A stretch of 64,000 nt of DNA from Vicia villosa (taxonomy: Eukaryota; Streptophyta; Magnoliopsida; Fabales; Fabaceae), in NCBI RefSeq assembly GCF_029867415.1, contig NW_026705570.1, positions 434,001 to 498,000 of the forward strand, read 5' to 3'. The translations under genes and the position numbers were made by a program. Shown piece after piece: positions 25,556 through 36,416 of the stretch; positions within the stretch are counted from its first letter, which is position 1, and the number at the start of each line of letters is the position of its first letter. The notes under the pieces were generated by a model. It was not told the DNA's origin, searched no databases, and was given only the letters and a program-made list of their open reading frames with translations.

Positions 25556-26899
25556 ATGGCTCCCGCCACCCGAGATTACATCCGAATCAACATCTCAACG
25601 GTACCATCTGAACTAAAAGACTTAGTGTCAGAATTCCCCAGGAATGTTCAATTCACCGAAAGGCATGGTCACCTACTCCATTTGGTTACCTCAAAATTTG
25701 AAGAAGATATGATACGGGTCCTGTTCCAGTTCTTTGACCCTGAACATCATTGCTTTACCTTTCCTGATTACCAGTTGGTACCCACTTTGGAAGAATTCTC
25801 TGAACTAATGGGATTGCCTGTTCGAAATCAATTACCTTTCACTGGTTTAGAAAGGATTCCAAAACCTGAAGTCATTGCTGCTGCTTTACATCTGCGAAAA
25901 TCAAAAATCGAGTCCAATTGGGAAACAAAGAGTGGAGTTAAGGGTTTGCTTGCCAAGTTCTTGTTGGAAAAGGCTCGACTACTACTAGAAAACAAAAGTT
26001 ATCCAGCTTTTGAGGAGGTTATGGCCCTTTTGATCTATGGGTTGGTTTTATTCCCAAATCCCGACCAGTTCATAAGTGTACACATCATCAACCTTTTCCT
26101 AATCCGTAACCCGGTACCAACATTACTGGGAGACATTTTACATTCTCTACACACTCGTACCATGAAGAAACGAGGAACTCTCATGTGCTGTATACCACTA
26201 CTGGCTAGGTGGTTTACATTTCATCTTCCCCGATCAGTGTTGAGAAATGAACAAAGAATGCAATGGTCTCGCAGGATTATGTCTTTGTCTCATTCAGATA
26301 TCCGGTGGAACAACTTCTTTCAAAGAGACATTACTATCATTGATCATTGTGGAGAGTACCCTAATGTGCCACTCCTTGGCATCAAAGGAGGCATCACTTA
26401 CAATCCCTCTTTGGCTCTACGCCAGTTCGGATATGCAAGGAGCAACGGTCCTCATGACATGATTATCCGTGGCATTGTGTTTGATTACGAGAATGATTCT
26501 CATAGACACCGACGAAGGTTCATACGGGCATGGGACAGTGTCTATAGAATAGAAAGCAAAACTTTGGGGCAATGGAATTCTATCCCTATGGAACCTTACC
26601 TCAGATGGGTCCGCACTCATGCTCAGAAACTCATTATGCCATATCCCGCTATTCTACCTGTGACTATTGAACCAGAGGTCGAAGGATACGAACCCCAAGT
26701 TATTCTACACCCGGATATGCCAACTGACCTAGAAGAGTTGCAAAAATCTTGGGTTCAACTCAAAGAGGAAAGAGACACCTTCAAAGCACACTGTCAGGAC
26801 TATGAGAGAAGGATATTGGAGCTCACCGGACAGCTTCAAGAAGAACAGCAGATCAACACATTCCTGGGGGCAAAGAGAAAGCGTCCAAGGGAGACCTGA
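25556..26899 (+). CDS. Ogre ORF1 protein, 447 aa
   Basis: An intact ORF starting MAPATRDYIRIN. It is the extra ORF that Ogre-type elements carry upstream of gag; its role is unknown. The central part (residues about 40-300: FEEDMIRVLFQFFDPEHHCF, the PTLEEFSELMGLP motif, later LARWFTFHLP) resembles the plant mobile domain / DUF7745 type found in plant transposon-related proteins. Residues about 390-435 form a likely coiled coil rich in Glu, Gln and Lys. The protein ends in a basic KRKRPR stretch that could act as a nuclear localisation signal. I chose the ATG at 25556 over an upstream in-frame ATG at 25457 because it follows an acceptor-like site and starts the conserved part. No stop or frameshift was seen. 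Confidence 0.8.
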   Translation: MAPATRDYIRINISTVPSELKDLVSEFPRNVQFTERHGHLLHLVTSKFEEDMIRVLFQFFDPEHHCFTFPDYQLVPTLEEFSELMGLPVRNQLPFTGLERIPKPEVIAAALHLRKSKIESNWETKSGVKGLLAKFLLEKARLLLENKSYPAFEEVMALLIYGLVLFPNPDQFISVHIINLFLIRNPVPTLLGDILHSLHTRTMKKRGTLMCCIPLLARWFTFHLPRSVLRNEQRMQWSRRIMSLSHSDIRWNNFFQRDITIIDHCGEYPNVPLLGIKGGITYNPSLALRQFGYARSNGPHDMIIRGIVFDYENDSHRHRRRFIRAWDSVYRIESKTLGQWNSIPMEPYLRWVRTHAQKLIMPYPAILPVTIEPEVEGYEPQVILHPDMPTDLEELQKSWVQLKEERDTFKAHCQDYERRILELTGQLQEEQQINTFLGAKRKRPRET

Positions 26900-27019
26900 A
26901 GGATCATTTATTTTATTTCTGTCTTGTAAGCCCAAATGAGGCAAAGAAAAAAAAAGAAAAAATTGATTAACTAACGTTTGTTTCTTCTTTAACAAATCTA
27001 AACTCTAAGATCCTTGAAA

Positions 27020-27139
27020 CATTGCACACACATTTCATTTCATGCATTGCATACATTGCATTCATATACATTGCATATACATTTCATACATTTGCATATA
27101 CATTGCATCCGTACATACACATTGCATAATCAGGTTCAC
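27020..27139 (+). repeat. CATTGCATA/CATACATTG-rich repeat before gag
   Basis: Imperfect short tandem repeats of the type CATTGCATATACATT. They lie in an open frame, which lengthens the ORF upstream of the likely gag start, but they look like noncoding simple sequence. Confidence 0.7.
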
Positions 27140-27184
27140 ATGACGGATTTCTCATCTCCTCGCTGTTTATTTCAGTCAGAAGAG

Positions 27185-30100
27185 ATGGAATCTGAGACAA
27201 GCATCAAGAACCTCGAAGCACAGAATGCCCAAGTTCAAGTGGCAATTCTGGAACTGGCAAAGGGGCAACAAGAACTGAAAGCCCTGATAATCAAGAAGAA
27301 AAAGAAGCCCAAAGGATCTGTAGGCTTGAGTCACCTGAAAAGGAAGATCAAAATCCCAGTCAAAAAGTTCGAAAAGCCACCGATCCCTGAAACAGTCGGT
27401 GATGGTGAACAAGAAGACAATCAAAGCAACCAGGGTTCTGCTAAACCCTCTCTCTCTTCAAATGAAGAAGATGATCATTCTGGGGAAGAACCGGGTGATG
27501 ACAAATACCAACAGCTGGAAGACCGTATGAAAGCTATGGAGATACATAAAGTACCTGGTTTAGATTTCAATGATCTGGGGCTCATCTTGGATGTTGTTAT
27601 CCCTCCAAAATTCAAAGTTCCTGTCTTTGCAAAATATGATGGAGTTTCTTGCCCGAAACTACATCTGAGATCCTATGTGAGGAAGATACAACCTCATACA
27701 ACAGATAACAAATTGTGGATTCACTTCTTCCAAGAAAGTCTGTCGGGTACACAACTCGAATGGTACTACCAGCTGGAAAATACCAAGGTTCATACTTGGG
27801 AAGAATTAGCTGCTGCTTTTTACAAACAGTACCAATACAATGCTGATCTTGCACCAACCCGTAATCAACTAAGGGGCATGTCTATGGGACCAAAAGAAAG
27901 TTTCAAAGGATATGCACAAAAGTGGAGAGATATGGCTGGAAGGGTTCAACCACCCTTATCTGATCGCGAATTAGTCGACATGTTCATGGGCACTTTAATT
28001 GGCCCTTTCTATAGCCATTTGCTGGGAAGCTCATCATCAGGTTTCACTGACTTGATACTGACCGGAGAACGTGTCGAAAGTGGCATTCAAAATGGAAAAA
28101 TTCAAATAGGTTCCTCCTCTGGTACTACAAAAAGGCCCATCAGCGGGAGAAATGAGGTCAATGCAACGCAAATTCAGAAAAGTTGCAAAAGTGAGCAGCA
28201 TCAATCTGTAGGGGCAGTTCTGATCTCCGCATCTGCACCTCAAAAAGATCAACAACCAAAATATACGCATCGACCAGATGCACCAAGAAGAAATTTCACC
28301 AGAATCAACATGCCAATCTCTCAGGCATTGCAGCACTTGCTAAAAGCAGATCTGATCACATTAAAAGGTCCTCCGAAGAATGTCAACACTTCCTCTCCGA
28401 ATTATCGCCCTGATGCGACATGTGCCTATCACTCAAACTGTCCAGGACATGACGCAGATCACTGCTGGGCCTTGAAAAATAAAATACAAGATATGATAGA
28501 TGCTGGGGAAATTGAGTTCGATCCTCCAGAAACTCCAAATGTCATCACTGCACCTATGCCAAAGCATGACAAAACTGTTAACGCTATCCTGGACACTGTT
28601 TACATCTATGATGTGAACGAATTATCAACTCCACTCCGCGAAGTCAAAGGAAAGCTAATCCGAGCTGGTTACTTCCCAGGATGTGACCCCGACTGCTTTT
28701 ACTGCTCCTGCCTGCCCAATGGTTGTGAAAATCTGAGGATGGGAATTCAAAAATGGATGGATCGCCGTATCATTATGTTTGAAAGGCTCCCTTCTATGGA
28801 CGTGCTGTACGAAGTCTTTACAAACGGGATGAGAATAGAGGATGCCTCAATGATCTCCAGCTTACCATTCAAAATCTCTGCCAAGGCTCCATTCAAAATT
28901 TCTGCTACACTCAAAGTGGCATCAGTAGTCATTGCTAGTCCAACTCCATTTCCATACTCCTCAGACAAAGCTGTCCCATGGGGATACGACACTAATGTTT
29001 ACGTTCATGGAGTTAAGCAGGGTACCTCGACTGAAGAGACCGCAAAGTTAACTACTCCAACTGTGGGTAATATTGTGGGTACCAGCAAGATCACGAGAAG
29101 TGGAAGAATCTTTTCACCAGAAATTTCTCCAAATGTAGCTGCTGGTCCAGTCCGAGTCCTAGTTCCTAATCAAGATAACAGCACTCGAGGCAAAGAGCCA
29201 CAAGTTGAACAAGTTCAAACCCCGGTGGAGATCACTGTTGAGGATCCATCAAAGCAAGAAATGGAGGAAATATTGAAAGTCATCTGCAAGAGTGATTACA
29301 ATATTGTTGAGCAACTGGGGCACACCGCTTCAAAAATCTCAATGCTATCTCTGCTAAAATATTCAGAAGCTCATGCCAAAGCTCTGATGAAGTTCCTTAA
29401 AGCTGCGCATGTGCCTCAGGAGATATCAGTCGACCAATTTGAGAATTGTGTTGCCAATCTAACCGTGAACAATGGTCTCGGTTTCTCTGATATGGATCTA
29501 ACCCCTGCTGGGAAAAATCACAACAAGGCCCTACATATCTCCATTGAATGTAATGGCACCACTCTATCTCATGTGCTAGTAGATAACGGTTATTCTTTGA
29601 ACGTGTTACCGAAAACAGTACTAGAAAAGCTTGACTTCGAAGGAATTATGTTACAACCAAGCGATGTTGTGGTAAGAGCCTTTGACGGGTCAACAAGAAC
29701 GGTATATGGAAAAGTGAATCTCCCAATCAGAGTGGGTTCTCAAATCTTCGATTCTATCTTTTACGTAATGGAAATTCACCCAGCCTACTCCTGTTTACTT
29801 GGACGTCCTTGGATACAGGGGGCAAACGCTGTAACTTCTACCCTGCATCAGAAGTTAAAATATCCAGTAAAAGGAAAGATTGTCACAGTCTATGGCGAAG
29901 AGGAATATGTGGTTAGTCACCTAAGCAATTCCAAATATGTTGAGTTGGAGGACGAATTCATCGAAACTCCATGTCAATCATTTGAGATGGTCTCCCCAGA
30001 TGTCTCTACCACCAAGCATATTCCTGCTACTCCAACTACAACTATGGCTTCTCTCAAAGATGCCAAAGCCAGGATTGAACAGGGTGATTGCACAGTATAG
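27185..30100 (+). CDS. Ogre gag and aspartic protease
   Basis: I start at MESETSIKN (27185), though the frame is open to 27014 and an ATG at 27140 is possible. The N-terminus has a coiled-coil-like segment and a KKKKKPKG basic run. The Ty3 gag core is centred on FAKYDGVSCPKLHLRSYV to VDMFMGTLIGPFYSHLLG (about nt 27630-28030). A CCHC-like cluster (CAYHSNCPGHDADHCWAL) is near 28420-28475. The retroviral-type protease is near 29560-29900: the motif is LVDNGYSLNVLP, with DNG where D[TS]G is usual, as in other plant Tat elements. It is followed by SCLLGRPWI. The frame ends at TAG 30098-30100, a codon that looks like a mutated tryptophan, because the same frame continues as coding sequence beyond it. 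Confidence 0.85.
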   Translation: MESETSIKNLEAQNAQVQVAILELAKGQQELKALIIKKKKKPKGSVGLSHLKRKIKIPVKKFEKPPIPETVGDGEQEDNQSNQGSAKPSLSSNEEDDHSGEEPGDDKYQQLEDRMKAMEIHKVPGLDFNDLGLILDVVIPPKFKVPVFAKYDGVSCPKLHLRSYVRKIQPHTTDNKLWIHFFQESLSGTQLEWYYQLENTKVHTWEELAAAFYKQYQYNADLAPTRNQLRGMSMGPKESFKGYAQKWRDMAGRVQPPLSDRELVDMFMGTLIGPFYSHLLGSSSSGFTDLILTGERVESGIQNGKIQIGSSSGTTKRPISGRNEVNATQIQKSCKSEQHQSVGAVLISASAPQKDQQPKYTHRPDAPRRNFTRINMPISQALQHLLKADLITLKGPPKNVNTSSPNYRPDATCAYHSNCPGHDADHCWALKNKIQDMIDAGEIEFDPPETPNVITAPMPKHDKTVNAILDTVYIYDVNELSTPLREVKGKLIRAGYFPGCDPDCFYCSCLPNGCENLRMGIQKWMDRRIIMFERLPSMDVLYEVFTNGMRIEDASMISSLPFKISAKAPFKISATLKVASVVIASPTPFPYSSDKAVPWGYDTNVYVHGVKQGTSTEETAKLTTPTVGNIVGTSKITRSGRIFSPEISPNVAAGPVRVLVPNQDNSTRGKEPQVEQVQTPVEITVEDPSKQEMEEILKVICKSDYNIVEQLGHTASKISMLSLLKYSEAHAKALMKFLKAAHVPQEISVDQFENCVANLTVNNGLGFSDMDLTPAGKNHNKALHISIECNGTTLSHVLVDNGYSLNVLPKTVLEKLDFEGIMLQPSDVVVRAFDGSTRTVYGKVNLPIRVGSQIFDSIFYVMEIHPAYSCLLGRPWIQGANAVTSTLHQKLKYPVKGKIVTVYGEEEYVVSHLSNSKYVELEDEFIETPCQSFEMVSPDVSTTKHIPATPTTTMASLKDAKARIEQGDCTV

Positions 30101-30957
30101 GGACAACTTCCCGATATACCCTACAAGTCTGACAAGCTAGGCCTGGGCTATGATAGTGAAAATCAAAAGAATGATCAAGGTCCTCGTTCTGGAGGATTAA
30201 TGTCACACTTCGTCAGCCAAGAAGTAAATGCTATTGAAGATGAAGGAGTGTTCTTGAACCATATCATTCAGCCATATCCAGAGGAGATTCCACCCATTTC
30301 CATGGGAATGTGGGATGCTGTGGGAGAACCAAGTGAAGGGTATAATTATCAGTATACCACACCTCAGAATTCTTATATTGCTTTGGAAGACATTACCCCG
30401 ACTGGATGGGGTGATCAAATTGAAAATGACGAAAGTTTCACAAGTCCCGTCACTGAGCAATATCAAAATACACCCAAAGAAGTATGGGACACGCTAGGAG
30501 AACCCAGCGGCAAATATGACTATATGGTGAAATATTCCGCTCCTCCGAGCTCACAAATTGCTATGAAGGACATTGTCCCAACTGGATGAGATGAACAGTA
30601 CGATGACAATTTCGCTCTTGAAGAAGCCAGGGAAATACCAAATAACGAGGGTTGCTTTCTATCAGCATACACTCCTCATCAGGATGCACAATTCTCTATC
30701 CAAAACATCATCCCGACTGCATGGGACGGCCTTATCGAGCATCTCGCTCAGCCAACAGAGATATCTCAGCCTGGGCTCTCGTATCCAGCAGAGTATATCC
30801 CTTATCCCGAAGGATCACCGGCTCATTTTCCCACTAATGAAATCAATGTTGTGGAAGATGAAGAAGACAACTGCAACTGGAACAGCTGGATACTCCCTGC
30901 TCACAACAGTGGATTGAACAACTGAAAAGCTGAGAATGTGATCTCCTTTGACCAGGA
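30101..30957 (+). pseudogene. Ogre polyprotein, spacer between protease and intron (stops)
   Basis: Same frame as gag-protease. It contains imperfect repeats around the words AYTPHQDAQFSIQNIIPT and ENPSGKYDY-like segments (W-D-x-x-GEPS repeated at about 30310 and 30490). It is broken by TGA at 30587-30589 and TGA at 30923-30925; both sit where tryptophan would fit. No enzyme domain is recognised. It leads to a good splice donor. Confidence 0.6.
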
Positions 30958-31215
30958 GTAAATGCCATTTCCTATTTTCTTTGTGTATATTGTGCAAAGA
31001 TAAAAATGGTTCCTGAACAATCGAACCATGAGCTTGAAAGCCGTGTGCCTTAGCACACTGGTCCTTCTATAAGGGCTTATCATATCATGATCATGTGCAT
31101 TCAATAAAATCATGGGACGCTTGCATATTTAAATTTTGTGATCCTTTTTCTTTCTTTCTTCGTTTTCAAATAGATATGTTTTTTCTTCACACACACTCAC
31201 ATAACTAACATGCAG
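30958..31215 (+). other. Ogre intron, 258 nt
   Basis: Donor GA|GTAAAT and acceptor CATGCAG|AT. The upstream frame leaves two bases (GA) and the downstream exon supplies one (A), so splicing gives an uninterrupted frame across the junction (FDQ-E-FTYTLD). The region between holds several stops in this frame and no conserved peptide. A spliced intron in this position is a known property of Ogre elements. Confidence 0.75.
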
Positions 31216-33838
31216 ATTCACATACACTCTGGATCCAGTCAACAACGATTCTGCTATTGCCCGTCATGACTTTGAAAGTCCGATCTACCAAACTGAGGAC
31301 GAAAGTGAGGAAGATTGTGAAGTGCCAAGAGAAATTGCAAGGCTGCTAGAACAAGAAGACAAGGCCATACAGCCTCACGAGGAGCCAATTGAGGTCATCA
31401 ACTTGGGCAGCAACGAAGAAAAGAAATAAGTCAAAATAGGGGCTGACTTAGAACACAGCATCAAGCAAAGACTGATTTAAATGCTGCGAGACTACGTCGA
31501 GATATTCGCCTGGTCCTATGAAGATATGCCAGGCCTTGACACGGACATTGTAGTTCATCGCCTGCCAATCAAAGAAGGTAGCACTCCAGTCAAACAGAAA
31601 CTACAAAGGAGTAGGCCTGATATGTCAAAAAAGATCAAAGACGAGGTTGAAAAACAGTTCAATGCCGGATTCCTAAAAGTTGTAAGTTATCCTCCTTGGA
31701 TAGCTAACATCGTGCCTGTACCTAAAAAAGACGGGAAAGTCAGAATGTGCGTGGACTACAGAGATCTGAACCGGGCAAGCCCCAAAGATGATTTCCCTTT
31801 ACCACACATCGATGTACTGGTTGACAATACCGCACAATGCAAGGTATTCTCCTTTATGGACGGATTCTCAGGGTACAATCAAATCAAGATGGCACCCGAA
31901 GACATGGAAAAAACAACCTTCACAACACCCTGGGGAACCTTTTGTTACAAAGTAATGCCCTTTGGTCTGAAAAACGCAAGAGCAACCTATCAACGTGCAA
32001 TGGTAGCGCTATTTCATGATATGATTCATCAAGAAATAGAGGTGTATGTCGATGACATGATTGCAAAATCCAACACCGAGGAAGAACATCTGGGTCATTT
32101 ACACAAGTTGTTTGACAGACTCAAGAAATACAAGTTGCGACTGAACCCAAATAAGTGTACCTTTGGAGTAAGATCCGGCAAACTCTTAGGTTTCATCGTC
32201 AGCAGCAAAGGTATTGAGGTTGATCTCGCCAAGGTTAAAGCCATTCAAGAAATGCCTATACCTTGTACCGAGAAACAAGTCAGAGGATTCTTGGGACGTC
32301 TAAATTACATCGCCCGATTTATTGCCCACATGACTACTACTTGTGTGCCGATCTTCAAACTGTTGAAGAAAGATCAAGTGGAAAGGTGGAATGACAAATG
32401 CCAGTTATCCTTTGACAAAATCAAAGAATATCTCCAAAAACCTCCAATCTTGTTGCCACCTGTGGAAGGAAGACCTCTGATAATGTACCTAACTGTGTTA
32501 GAAGACTCAATGGGGTGTGTACTAGGACAACATGACGAATCCGGCCGAAAGGAGCACGCAATCTACTATCTTAGCAAAAAGTTTGCCGATTGTGAAACAA
32601 GATACTCACTACTCGAAAAAACTTGTTGTGCCTTAGCTTGGGCGGCTCGCCGACTAAGACAGTACATGCTAAATCACACCACTTTCCTAATCTCCAAGAT
32701 GGATCCCATCAAATACGTGTTCGAAAAACCTGCTCTCTCTGGAAGAATAGCGAGATGGCAAATGATCTTAACAGAATATGACATTCAATACACTTCACAA
32801 AAAGCAATCAAAGGAAGTGTGGTAGCTGATCATCTGGCTCATCAAGCAGTGGATGATTATCAAGCATTGAACTTTGACTTCCCAGACGAGGACATTATGC
32901 TAGTCAATGACTACAAACAACCAGGACCAGAAGAAGGACCCGAGCCAGGATCCCGGTGGACTATGGTTTTTGACGGAGCTTCTAATGCACTTGGAAATGG
33001 CATCGGAGCTGTGATCATTTCCCCCGCAGGAGGTTATACACCATTCACTGCCAGATTATGCTTCAATTGCACTAACAATATAGCCGAATACGAAGCATGT
33101 ATTCTGGGTCTCAAAGCTGCAATCGATCTAAGAATCAAATTCCTGGAAGTCTACGGAGACTCGGCCTTGGTAATCTACCAAGTCAAAGGGGAATGGGACA
33201 CAAAGCACCCAAATCTAATTCCTTACAAAGAATATGTGCTGAGTTTGATTCCTTACTTCGAAGAAATCACTTTCGAAAACATCCCACGCGAGAAAAATCA
33301 ACTAGCTGATGCTTTAGCTACCATGTCATCCATGTTCAAAGTCAGGTGGGACAACGAGGCGCCTATGATCACCATTTACAGGCAAGATGAACCATCATAT
33401 TGCAATGAGATCAATATCGAGGGAACAGAAGAAAAACCATGGTTCCATGAAGTAAAAAGATATCTCGAAGCTCAGGAGTACCCTGAAGGGGCATCCATTA
33501 ACGACAGAAAGTTTCTAAGGAGATTTGCTGCCAAATTCTTCCTAAGCAATGGAACTTTATACAAACGCAACCATGACTCGACTTTACTTCGCTGTGTAAA
33601 CAAGAAGGAAGCAGAACAGATCATGGAAGAAATACACAATGGTGCCTTCGGTACTCATTCCAGTGGACATACAATGGCTAAAAAGATCCTGAGAGCAGGT
33701 TATTACTGGTCTACCATGGAAACAGACTGCCATCATCACTCCCGAACATGTCACAAATGCCAGATATACGCTGACAAAGTACATGTACCTCCAGTTCCAT
33801 TAAGCGTCCTGACGGCTCCTTGGCCTTTTGCAATGTAG
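31216..33838 (+). pseudogene. Ogre reverse transcriptase, two RNase H domains and start of integrase
   Basis: Stops at TAA 31427-31429 and TAA 31478-31480 break the start, after which the frame is open from 31481 to TAG 33836-33838. The reverse transcriptase shows YRDLNRASPKDDFPLPHID, FMDGFSGYNQI and the catalytic YVDD (about 32045). A Ty3-type RNase H/connection region follows (LEKTCCALAWAARRLRQYM). A second, archaeal-like RNase H comes next (FDGASNALGNGIGAVI near 32970, then E, D and YGDSALVI). This dual arrangement is the Tat-clade signature. The integrase zinc finger (H...C..C ending CHKCQIYADK) closes this stretch. The TAG at 33836 falls on the conserved tryptophan of the WPFAMWGIDMIG block. 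Confidence 0.85.
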
Positions 33839-34687
33839 GGTATTGATATGATTGGAGAAATCAAACCTACTGCCTCCAACGGACATCGCTTTATCCTGGT
33901 CGCTATTGACTACTTCACAAAGTGGGTAGAAGCAGCTTCATTTGCTTCTGCCACCAAAAATATGGTGGCCTGATTCATCAAATACAATCTCATTTGTCGG
34001 TACGGCATTCCTGAACGGATTATCACGGACAATGGCACAAATCTAAACAACAGAATGATTACTGAACTTTGCACACAGTTCAAGATCAAACATCATAATT
34101 CTTCTCCATATCGACCAAAGATGAACGGCGCGGTGGAAGCTGCCAACAAGAACATCAAGAAAATCATACAAAAAATGACAGTAACCTACAAAGACTGGCA
34201 TGAGATGTTGCCTTTTGCTCTTCATGGTTATCGCACATCTGCGCGTACTTCAACAGGGGCAACTCCATTCTCCTTAGTCTATGGTATGGAGGCAGTTCTT
34301 CCAATTGAAATTCGGATTCCTTCCCTAAGGATTATGAAAGAAGCCAATCTAGACGAAGACGATTGGATTCAAACACGGTTGGACCAGATAAACTTGATTG
34401 ATGAGAAAAGGCTCGCAGCTATTTGTCATGGTCAGCTATACCAAAAGCGTATGATCAAAGCCTTCAACAAAAAAGTCAAAAGTCAAGCATACCAAACTGG
34501 TGGCTTGGTTGTCAAACGCATCATCTTACCACAAGGTGATCCCAGAGGCAAATGGACTCCCACCTACGAGGGACCATTCATAATCAAGAAAATATTCTCC
34601 GGCGGAGCCATGTTGCTTACCACCATGGATGGCGAGGATTTCCCACACCCTGTGAATGCTGACATAGTCAAAAAGTACTTCGCTTAA
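33839..34687 (+). pseudogene. Ogre integrase core and C-terminus (broken)
   Basis: It continues in frame from the TAG. The first catalytic Asp lies in AIDYFTKWVEA, the second in IITDNGTNLNN and the Glu in NGAVEAANKNIKK, so the DDE set is complete at residue level. It is interrupted by TGA 33971-33973, where an arginine CGA is expected. The C-terminal part (KWTPTYEGPFIIKKIFSGG) ends at TAA 34685-34687. The reading frame downstream of the TGA is otherwise open. Confidence 0.85.
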
Positions 34688-34705
34688 AAAGAAAAAACAG
34701 CTCGC

Positions 34706-34845
34706 TAAGTTGAAAACCTGAAAGGGAAACTTAGGCAAAAAATGAGCGTCTCGGTGGATTGAAAACCCAAAAGGGCGGTCCAGGCAAAAATTAGAGACTA
34801 AACGAATACTATCCCGGTAGGCTGAAAACCTGAAAGGGCAGCCTA
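34706..34845 (+). ncRNA. Three consecutive RNA hairpins downstream of the Ogre integrase
   Basis: Hairpins at 34706-34733, 34755-34782 and 34818-34845 share one design: a 6-bp outer stem, GAAAA bulge, a CC(C/T)/GGG inner stem closed by GAAA or AAAA, then GGCAAAA. The outer stems are TAAGTT/AACTTA, TGGATT/GGTCCA and TAGGCT/AGCCTA, so pairing is kept while sequence changes. The minus-strand Tat element has the same trio at the same distance (about 20 nt) after its integrase stop. Function unknown. It is a candidate cis-acting RNA structure of the element, not a free ncRNA gene. Confidence 0.65.
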
Positions 34846-35637
34846 GGCAAAAGTTAGGGAATGAAGCATACAACTATGAAGAGTCAGTCCAATCACTTTC
34901 TTCCAACAAGTGAGGGATGAGATGCTCGAAGACAGATTGGCAATAGCAGAGTTGAAACTTGACTGGATTGTTTTCACATAGCTATTTATCTTTATAAATA
35001 TTTTCCAAAGCTTTCTGACAATTTCCTACTTCTAGGATTGTTGTCTCCCTGTGCGAATCAGCCTATCATGGCTCTTTTTCAAAAATCAATGCAGCTTAGG
35101 CTCAAAATCACTATTTTCACTTTTTCTGTTTTGAATACGTAAACGTCCCAATGATAATTTTGAATGAGCATGTGCATTTGAATATGATTGATGTTTACCA
35201 GGAAAAATAGGAATAGCATTCAGGAAATGTCCCAATTATCTGGACATCATTCCATCAGAAGAAAATCCCCAAGAGAAACACATTGCTCAGCAAATTCCTC
35301 AAAAAGATTTTCTCTTCAAAAGAAGTCTTATCCCCCAGCAGGGTTGTTCCAGATTACTATCTTCAGAAGGTGTGATCCCCGCACCCGGACTTGGTCAGAT
35401 AGTGCATCGGAGGATTATGCATCTTCCTCATTCCCACTTGAAAGGGCATCAGAACTTCCAGCTACCTTTCATTCCCAAGTGATAGTCAAAGGTCCTTCAA
35501 CAGAGTACCGTGGTTCTCAAAGAATTTCCCCAGCCGAGGGTACTCAAACAAGACAAAAGATCATCAACAATCACAATATAGTCATATCCAGATGACTGAC
35601 GGAAATTTATTTTCCCAAATAGAAGCTTGACATTACA

Positions 35638-35715
35638 TTCATACATTCATACATTCATACATTCATACATCATACATCATACATCATACATCATACATCA
35701 TACATCATGCATCAT
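35638..35715 (+). repeat. CATACATT / CATACAT simple repeat
   Basis: Units of CATACATT pass into CATACAT in direct repeat, then decay into CATGCATC. It lies in the 3'UTR of the Ogre. Confidence 0.9.
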
Positions 35716-35945
35716 GCGCATATTCATACACAACATCACATGCATATTTTTTCGGGAATATCTCACATTTACATGCATCATAAACATTGCATATCACTAA
35801 CTTGATTTTTCAGGTAGACGGATATCTTCAACAAAGATGTTCTCAATCACATGCAGTGTTCACCTGAATTCCATGAACGGTTCTCTCAGATATAATCAAG
35901 CCGAAGATTCATTCTGATCACTTACCAACTCAAAAACAAACATTG

Positions 35946-36416
35946 CAGATCTAAAGTTGATACCTCAGACGGTTCCAGAACGATCTAACGTTGCAGATCT
36001 AAAGTTGATACCTCAGACGGTTCCAGAACGATCTAACATTGCAGATCTAAAGTTGATACCTCAGACGGTTCCAGAACGATCTAACATTGCAGATCTAAAG
36101 TTGATACCTCAGACGGTTCCAGAACGATCTAACATCGCAGATCTAAAGTTGATACCTCAGACGGTTCCAGAACGATCTAACATCGCAGATCTAAAGTTGA
36201 TACCTCAGACGGTTCCAGAACGATCTAACATCGCAGATCTAAAGTTGATACCTCAGACGGTTCCAGAACGATCTAGCATCACAGATCTAAAGTTGGTACC
36301 TCAGACGGTTCCAGAACGATCTAACATTGCAGATCTAAAGTCGATACCTCAGACGGTTCAAGAACGATCTAACATCAAAGATCTAAAGCTGATACCTCAG
36401 ACGGTTCCACAATGAT
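35946..36416 (+). repeat. 48-bp tandem repeat, about 10 units, open in one frame
   Basis: The unit centres on ACCTCAGACGGTTCCAGAAC and GATCTAAAGTTG. Because 48 is a multiple of three, the array keeps an open frame of 152 codons (35957-36415) made of a 16-aa repeat of the type IPQTVPERSNIADLKL. The inner units are nearly identical and the outer ones diverged. There is no start signal or known similarity. Confidence 0.9.

Noticed and set aside
35188..35595. 135-codon open frame after the Ogre integrase
   Set aside because: No domain, start signal or repeat of the frame in the sister element; it lies in a 3'UTR and could be chance.
35638..36416. CRISPR array or origin iterons
   Set aside because: The repeats are directly adjacent with no unique spacers, and the setting is a plant retroelement 3'UTR.
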